Assembly (NCBI GenBank): GCA_017882935.1
Contig: JADGOP010000005.1
Coordinates: 1 to 18,345, forward strand
DNA from: Actinomycetota bacterium
GTDB lineage: Bacteria > Actinomycetota > Acidimicrobiia > Acidimicrobiales > Iamiaceae
DNA length: 18,345 nucleotides
Direction: 5' to 3'
Part shown: piece by piece, positions 15,137 to 18,345 of the stretch
How the letters are laid out: each line of letters opens with the position of its first letter
How positions within the stretch are numbered: position 1 is the first letter of the stretch
Notes under the pieces: generated by a model
Told to the model about the DNA's origin: nothing
Seen by the model: the letters and a program-made list of their open reading frames with translations, nothing else
Databases searched by the model: none
Position numbers and translations under genes: made by a program

Positions 15137-15142
15137 TAGACT
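15137..15142 (+). promoter_or_regulatory. Predicted -10 of the AlpA-like gene (leaderless)
   Basis: TAGACT matches TANNNT and ends 7 nt before the GTG at 15150, the same arrangement as at purB and purC. No -35 is clear. Confidence 0.4.
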
Positions 15143-15149
15143 CCGGATC

Positions 15150-15356
15150 GTGACCCCGACCGTCCGCACCGAGGATCTCGTCGACGCCCAGGAGGTGGCC
15201 GAGCTCCTGGGCCTGTCGCACCGGAACTCGGTGAGCACCTACCTGCACCGGTACGACGACTTCCCGAGGCCCGTCATCGAGCGCGGCGCCGGTCGCACCC
15301 GGCTCTGGCTCCGCAAGGACGTCGTCTCGTGGCGACGTTCCAGGTCGACGTCGTAG
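15150..15356 (+). CDS. Small AlpA/MerR-like helix-turn-helix DNA-binding protein
   Basis: A 68-residue regulator. Residues 9-35 hold the helix-turn-helix (L-V-D-A-Q-E-V-A-E-L-L-G-L-S-H, then S-V-S-T-Y). The wing follows with F-P-R-P-V-I-E and R-T-R-L-W-L-R-K-D-V-V-S-W, as in AlpA- and excisionase-type proteins. Such proteins act as excisionases or transcription regulators of mobile elements. The GTG at 15150 is preferred because a -10-like hexamer lies 7 nt upstream; an in-frame ATG at 15111 would add 13 residues but has no ribosome site. It is divergent from the two-gene unknown operon and shares with it the operator-like repeats, so it is a good candidate for their regulator. Confidence 0.75.
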   Translation: MTPTVRTEDLVDAQEVAELLGLSHRNSVSTYLHRYDDFPRPVIERGAGRTRLWLRKDVVSWRRSRSTS

Positions 15357-15416
15357 CACGCAATGTCTGGCATGCAGCGGGTTCGCTGAGAGCCTCGCGG
15401 TCCGCTCGGTGAGCGC

Positions 15417-15791
15417 TCAGTCCGGAGGAATGGGGAGCTGACGCACTCGCACTCGCTCGTCTCCGATGACCACGAGTGCCCCTTCACGGAGGCTGTCTTC
15501 GAACTGGTCGAGGTTGGCGAGGAGGAGGGCCGCTTGGCGCTCTGGACGACGAGTGACCTCGCCACGAAAGAGCACCACGCTGGGCAGGACCGAATGACTG
15601 TGGGCGATGAGGGCCCCGAAATCGGTGTCGAGCGTGAGCAGCACGCTTCCCGTCTCAGCGGCCTTGTCGAGAACGACGGGGTCCGGTGCGCTGCTCAGTC
15701 CGAGGGTCCGGACGTGGGCTGCCTCGTGTCCGGCGACGACCAGCAGCTCGACGATTCTTGGCGACATCCCCTCATCGAGGAGGAACTTCAC
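15417..15791 (-). CDS. DUF5615 family PIN-like toxin
   Basis: A 124-residue protein of the DUF5615/COG4634 family, a PIN-like nuclease fold paired with DUF433 antitoxins. The start M-K-F-L-L-D-E-G-M carries Asp6 and Glu7. A second acidic position is in L-T-L-D-T-D-F (Asp55, Asp57), and A-G-H-E-A-A-H-V lies between. These are the conserved acidic residues expected for metal binding, so the protein looks intact. The start is a GTG that overlaps the TGA of the upstream DUF433 gene by the GTGA arrangement, indicating translational coupling. By family knowledge it is probably an RNase-type toxin, but this has to be inferred; toxicity cannot be read from sequence. Confidence 0.87.
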   Translation of the reverse strand: MKFLLDEGMSPRIVELLVVAGHEAAHVRTLGLSSAPDPVVLDKAAETGSVLLTLDTDFGALIAHSHSVLPSVVLFRGEVTRRPERQAALLLANLDQFEDSLREGALVVIGDERVRVRQLPIPPD

Positions 15792-16018
15792 GCCCCGCGA
15801 CGCAGCGGGAGCTCACGTTCGCGCACCGCTTCGGCTGCGTACTCGAGAGCGGCGCGTACGTCTGCCGCCTCGAGGTCGGGGTAGTCGGCGAGGATCTCGT
15901 CGGTGGACATTCCCTCCGCCACCATCCCCACGACCGTCGCGACGGGAATGCGGAGGCCCCGGATGCATGGCGCGCCGCCCATCTTGGCGGACTCGATCGT
16001 GATTCGTTCGAAACGCAT
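15788..16018 (-). CDS. DUF433 family antitoxin
   Basis: A 76-residue protein of the DUF433 family, a small winged or homeodomain-like DNA-binding protein that serves as antitoxin to DUF5615. The hallmark segment G-G-A-P-C-I-R-G-L-R-I-P-V is at 14-26. The helix-turn-helix region follows, G-M-S-T-D-E-I-L-A-D-Y-P-D-L at 35-48, then A-D-V-R-A-A-L-E-Y-A. The ATG at 16018 has GAGGAGG 4 nt upstream and gives the family start; the open frame extends 60 codons upstream without family similarity and crosses the divergent gene's start. It is first in a two-gene operon with the toxin and probably represses its own promoter. Confidence 0.88.
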   Translation of the reverse strand: MRFERITIESAKMGGAPCIRGLRIPVATVVGMVAEGMSTDEILADYPDLEAADVRAALEYAAEAVRERELPLRRGA

Positions 16019-16081
16019 GGATCCTCCTCGCCGCACAAGGGTAGACCCGAGCGTATTGTGGCCACGTCGGATTGGAGCGGC

Positions 16082-16258
16082 ATGAGCGAGCTCGAGGAGG
16101 TGCTCAGCACCTCGCTGGCAGCGCTCGGAATCGCCCAGCGGCTGTCGGCGCCCAACCGGCTGCTCGGTGGCCAACGCCCGTCGGACCTCCTCGCACAAGG
16201 TCGTGAGCAGGAGGTCTTGCGGGCGGCGAGGTCGTTTGCGGCGGGCGACTACATCTGA
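16082..16258 (+). CDS. MbcA/ParS-like toxin-binding antitoxin domain, without partner
   Basis: A 58-residue protein resembling the C-terminal toxin-binding half of Xre/MbcA/ParS (DUF2384-type) antitoxins, with S-A-P-N-R-L-L-G-G-Q-R-P-S-D-L-L at 22-37 and R-S-F-A-A-G-D-Y-I at the end. The usual N-terminal helix-turn-helix of full antitoxins is missing, and no RES-type toxin follows in the next 430 bp. The ATG at 16082 has GGAG upstream, and TATTGT at 16054-16059 could be its -10, so it looks expressed. It may be a remnant, or may act on a toxin coded elsewhere. It is divergent from the DUF433/DUF5615 pair across a 63-bp gap. Confidence 0.65.
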   Translation: MSELEEVLSTSLAALGIAQRLSAPNRLLGGQRPSDLLAQGREQEVLRAARSFAAGDYI

Positions 16259-16694
16259 TCGCTGGCGCCGCGACGGGTGCCCCGCCGAGGCCGATCACGC
16301 TGCCGCGGCGAGGGCCACACGCGCAGAACCCGGCCGCTCCTCATCCGGGGGAGAAAGCCGGGTCCACTTCCCGCAGCTAGTGCCGCGGGCGACCTCAACT
16401 ATGCCGGTCGATCGCTGTATCGCCAAGCGGCTCCTGGCTGCCGGCTCGGCGATCGGGTGTCGAAATCTGGCAGCGCGGACGCCGTCGCGAAGGTGCTGGT
16501 CCGTGGCGAATCTGAAAAATCTCGTAACGGAACCGCTTCTGGAGGGTGCGTTAGGTACCAGAGGCGATCAATTCGGACCGTCTCTCCCGATCCGATCTGA
16601 CTTCGGGTCCGTCGCGACGTCACGAGATGGGCCGAGCCGGGTCGGTGAAGAGGTAATGGGCCACACACGGCCTCCGACCCGAGGAGTTTCACGC
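16259..16694. other. 436-bp stretch without a convincing gene
   Basis: No reading frame here has a good start, family similarity or a normal codon pattern. The frame that runs through on the plus strand gives Arg- and Ser-rich peptide unlike the flanking proteins. The middle (about 16460-16580) has more A/T than the rest of the window. The only clear structure is the nested inverted repeat at 16638-16681 just before the next gene. Possible contents are the leader and promoter of the excisionase-like operon, a decayed gene (perhaps the partner of the preceding antitoxin), or a cis-acting site. Confidence 0.55.
16638..16681 (+). promoter_or_regulatory. Nested inverted repeat in the leader of the excisionase-like gene
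   Basis: CGGGTCGG at 16638-16645 and CCGACCCG at 16674-16681 form a perfect 8-bp outer stem. Inside it GGCC (16659-16662) pairs with GGCC (16669-16672) around a 6-nt loop. The 3' arm touches the ribosome site GAGGAG (16681-16686). It could act as an RNA switch for translation or as a protein operator. Confidence 0.5.
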
Positions 16695-16943
16695 ATGACG
16701 TTGGACGATTGCCCCGAGTTGTTGACCATTCCGGAGGCGGCGAAGCTGCTGCGGATCAGCCGCACCACGGCCTACGCCGAGGCCAAGCGCTTCGAGCTGA
16801 CCGGCGGGAGAGAGGGTCTGCCGTGCATCCGGGTCGCACGCAGCCTGCGGGCGCCGCGGGACAAGCTCCGGGAGCTCATCGCCGGCGCTGCGACGTGGCG
16901 GGCCGCCGAAGGAGCGCCGGCCGAGTGCCCGGTGTGGTCCTGA
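16695..16943 (+). CDS. Excisionase-like helix-turn-helix protein
   Basis: An 82-residue DNA-binding protein of the MerR/excisionase (HTH_17) type: E-L-L-T-I-P-E-A-A-K-L-L-R-I-S-R-T-T-A-Y at 8-27 is the helix-turn-helix. The wing region with C-I-R-V-A-R-S-L-R-A-P-R-D-K-L-R-E-L follows at 44-61. In integrative elements such proteins steer integrase toward excision or regulate transfer genes. The ATG at 16695 has GAGGAG 8 nt upstream. Its end overlaps the start of the next gene by 19 bp, and that gene runs almost directly into the relaxase, so all three form one operon. Its control by the leader structure upstream is an inference. Confidence 0.8.
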   Translation: MTLDDCPELLTIPEAAKLLRISRTTAYAEAKRFELTGGREGLPCIRVARSLRAPRDKLRELIAGAATWRAAEGAPAECPVWS

Positions 16944-17602
16944 TCCTCACCGACCGGGCAGTGGAGTTGCGCTCGACACTCGAGCCGACGGCCTGGCTCG
17001 TGCTCGAGGAGTTGGCCATGAGTGCCCACATCGTCGACGGCGTGGCCGTGTCGAAGCTCAGCGTCCGTACGTTGGCCGATCGCCTCGGCCGGTCGAAGGA
17101 CGCGATGGCTCGGGCGCTTCGGAACCTCTCAGGTGCCGGGCTGATCGAGCGGCTCGAGGAGCGTGACGACTTCTCGGGTCGCTTCGTCAGCGTGCACTAC
17201 TGCGTCGACCTGCGCGCCGCCGGCCTGCGCCTCCCGTCCGCCGACGCGGGGCCGAGCAACACACCGAGCAACACACCGAGCAACTCACCGAGCAACTCAC
17301 CGGGCAACTCACCGACGCACACACAGCGAGTACCGCCGCTCGACCCATCGGGACCGCCAACGCGTGGGCAGTCGCTCGCGTCCGCTGTGGCCATGTCCGG
17401 TGGGACCAGCACACCGGACCTACGGCATCTGCCGCCACCACCAAGCAGTCCAACGTCCACAGACTTGCACCGTGGTGCGGCGCCGCGCCCGTCGCGAACG
17501 GACCCGGATCGGCGGGACACGGCCGGGGCGCACGGCCGAGCAAGGTCCCGACCTGACCCGGCCAGACCGGACACGCTCTGGCATGACACGGATCGGGGCT
17601 GA
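16925..17602 (+). CDS. Winged-helix protein with repetitive disordered tail
   Basis: A 225-residue protein. Residues 20-95 form a winged helix-turn-helix: A-W-L-V-L-E-E-L, then S-V-R-T-L-A-D-R-L-G-R-S-K-D-A-M-A-R-A-L at 47-66, and a wing with G-L-I-E-R-L and G-R-F-V-S-V-H-Y. From about 104 to the end it is low-complexity, rich in Pro, Ser, Thr, Arg and Asp, with S-N-T-P/S-N-S-P repeats at 111-130. GTG at 16925 has GAAGGAG 10 nt upstream; GTG at 16934 is an alternative. It overlaps the excisionase-like gene and ends 3 bp before the relaxase start. By position it may be an auxiliary DNA-binding protein of the transfer origin or a transfer-operon regulator; this is inferred. Confidence 0.75.
   Translation: MPGVVLILTDRAVELRSTLEPTAWLVLEELAMSAHIVDGVAVSKLSVRTLADRLGRSKDAMARALRNLSGAGLIERLEERDDFSGRFVSVHYCVDLRAAGLRLPSADAGPSNTPSNTPSNSPSNSPGNSPTHTQRVPPLDPSGPPTRGQSLASAVAMSGGTSTPDLRHLPPPPSSPTSTDLHRGAAPRPSRTDPDRRDTAGAHGRARSRPDPARPDTLWHDTDRG
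17252..17323 (+). repeat. Six-unit 12-bp tandem repeat (CCGAGCAACACA type)
   Basis: Six 12-bp units start at 17252, 17264, 17276, 17288, 17300 and 17312. Units 1-2 are identical (CCGAGCAACACA), and units 3-4 are identical with CTCA at the end. Unit 5 has one further change and unit 6 is diverged. The array is in frame in the tail of the winged-helix gene and lies about 280 bp before the relaxase start. Confidence 0.85.
17395..17419. repeat. Perfect 8-bp inverted repeat upstream of the relaxase
   Basis: GTCCGGTG at 17395-17402 and CACCGGAC at 17412-17419 are separated by 9 nt. It lies between the 12-bp array and the relaxase gene, inside the coding tail. Hairpins of this kind flank the nick site in transfer origins, but no nick sequence can be recognised here. 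Confidence 0.5.
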
Positions 17603-17605
17603 GCC

Positions 17606-18345
17606 GTGCTCGGCATCAGCGCGATCTCCGGTGGCGGCGAGGGCTACTACGTGCAAGCCGTCGCCCAGGGCATCGACGAGTACTACCGCGGCGTCGGTGA
17701 GGCGCCCGGCCGGTGGGGTGGCACCGCTGCCGGCATCGACCTCGGGCTCGAAGGCGAGGTCTCCTCCGAGGACCTGCAGGCGCTGTGGGCCGGCCTCGAT
17801 CCCGAGACCGGCCGGCCGCTCGGCCGCTTCACGAACCGGACGGTCACGGGCTTTGACCTCTGCTGGCGGGCACCGAAGTCGGTGTCGCTCCTGTTCGCGT
17901 TTGGCGATGCCGACACGTCACGCACTGTTCGCCAGGCGCACGACGCGGCGGTCGACGAGGCCCTTCGCTACCTCGAGGGCACGGCTGCCCGAACCCGACT
18001 CGGCCGCGGCGGCATGCGCAGCGAGCCGGTCGACGGCTTCGTCGCCGCCATGTTCCGGCATCGCACCAGCCGTACCGGCGACCCACACCTCCACACGCAC
18101 GTCCTGGTGGCCAACATGGCGAAGGGCTCCGATGACCAGTGGCGGACGCTCGACGGCCGCATGCTCTACCGCCACGCCAAGACCGCCGGCCACCTCTATC
18201 AGGCCCACCTCCGCCACGAGCTGACCGAGAAGCTGGGCGTCGGGTGGACACCCGTCGAGAAGGGGACGGCCGACATCGCCGGCATCGACCGCTCCGTGAT
18301 CATGGAGTTCTCCGAGCGGCGTCGCCAGATCATCGAGCACCTCGA
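17606..18345 (+). CDS. MobF/TrwC-family conjugative relaxase (partial, N-terminal part)
   Basis: The first 246 codons of a relaxase that nicks one strand at the origin of transfer and stays bound to the DNA 5' end; full-length relatives usually also carry a C-terminal helicase domain. Seen here are two tyrosine pairs (Y14-Y15 and Y26-Y27), matching the two catalytic tyrosine sites of TrwC. A-P-G-R-W-G-G is at 33-39, F-D-L-C-W-R-A-P-K-S-V-S is at 83-94, and H-R-T-S-R-T-G-D-P precedes the metal-binding triad H-L-H-T-H at 161-165. The W-R-T-L-D-G-R-M-L-Y segment follows. The GTG at 17606 starts 3 bp after the preceding stop and probably relies on coupling. The gene is open at the window edge, so intactness cannot be judged. 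Confidence 0.92.
   Translation, partial: MLGISAISGGGEGYYVQAVAQGIDEYYRGVGEAPGRWGGTAAGIDLGLEGEVSSEDLQALWAGLDPETGRPLGRFTNRTVTGFDLCWRAPKSVSLLFAFGDADTSRTVRQAHDAAVDEALRYLEGTAARTRLGRGGMRSEPVDGFVAAMFRHRTSRTGDPHLHTHVLVANMAKGSDDQWRTLDGRMLYRHAKTAGHLYQAHLRHELTEKLGVGWTPVEKGTADIAGIDRSVIMEFSERRRQIIEHL

Larger units (their letters stand above)
15094..15142. promoter_or_regulatory. Two direct repeats flanking the divergent promoter (operator candidate)
   Basis: ACGTACGTAGACT at 15094-15106 and ACGTTCGTAGACT at 15130-15142 agree at 12 of 13 bases and are 36 bp apart. The first covers the -10 and likely start point of the minus-strand promoter. The second abuts its -35 and contains the putative -10 of the divergent gene. 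A protein bound to both could control both directions. Confidence 0.55.

Noticed and set aside
15534..15884. Plus-strand open frame opposite the DUF5615 gene
   Set aside because: The minus strand has clear DUF5615/DUF433 motifs and a coupled overlap. The plus-strand frame has none.
16259..16694. A RES-type toxin gene expected after the MbcA/ParS-like antitoxin
   Set aside because: No frame in this stretch shows a recognisable RES-like protein or a credible start, so I did not annotate a toxin or pseudogene.
17252..17323. The 12-bp tandem array as a CRISPR or phage-type repeat array
   Set aside because: Units are contiguous without spacers and remain in frame with the coding sequence, so it is a simple tandem repeat.
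17163..18224. Plus-strand frame with T-H-R-A repeats overlapping the winged-helix tail and the relaxase
   Set aside because: The repeats come from reading the 12-bp array in another frame. The relaxase frame contains the tyrosine pairs and His triad, so this one is a shadow.

Overview
The window is very GC-rich DNA with dense coding, frequent GTG starts and strong third-position G/C bias. Together with a PurS-type purine pathway and polytopic glycosyltransferases, this points to a high-GC actinobacterium. From remembered gene style I would guess Acidimicrobiia, but no taxonomic marker here proves it.

The left two thirds (1-12401) look like chromosomal backbone. A secreted GH10 xylanase-like lipoprotein (20-1216, minus) is divergent from a purine block on the plus strand: purB (adenylosuccinate lyase), purC (SAICAR synthetase), purS and purQ (two subunits of FGAM synthase). 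The block ends at a strong stem-loop and meets a convergent basic protein of unknown role (4791-5201). An enoyl-CoA hydratase/isomerase family protein follows. Next comes a translationally coupled pair, a GT2 glycosyltransferase fused to a GtrA domain and a GT39/ArnT-like membrane glycosyltransferase with Gly-rich insertions. The pair probably makes and uses a polyprenyl-phosphate sugar for envelope glycosylation. A convergent short-chain dehydrogenase and a second large polytopic membrane protein complete this part.

At 12328-12401 there is a tRNA-Ala(UGC) gene with a G3:U70 pair. From its 3' end to the right edge the DNA has the gene content of an integrated mobilizable or conjugative element. 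It holds a tyrosine integrase reading away from the tRNA and a small two-helix membrane protein. Next is a two-gene minus-strand operon of unknown function behind a near-consensus promoter flanked by direct repeats, with a divergent AlpA-like regulator. Further right are a DUF433/DUF5615 toxin-antitoxin pair, an isolated MbcA/ParS-like antitoxin domain, a 436-bp non-coding stretch and an excisionase-like HTH gene. The window ends with a winged-helix protein with a repetitive disordered tail and the N-terminal third or so of a MobF/TrwC relaxase, cut by the window edge. The other attachment site must lie to the right.

The most notable unexplained structure is regulatory. Inverted repeats sit in the leaders of both the integrase and the excisionase-like gene, each with its 3' arm touching the ribosome-binding site. 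An ACGTAG-containing motif is shared by the integrase leader and the divergent cargo promoter. A 12-bp tandem array and a perfect hairpin lie inside the coding region just ahead of the relaxase, where an origin of transfer could be. Several genes (purB, purC and the AlpA-like gene) have a TANNNT hexamer exactly 7 nt before the start codon, suggesting leaderless transcripts.
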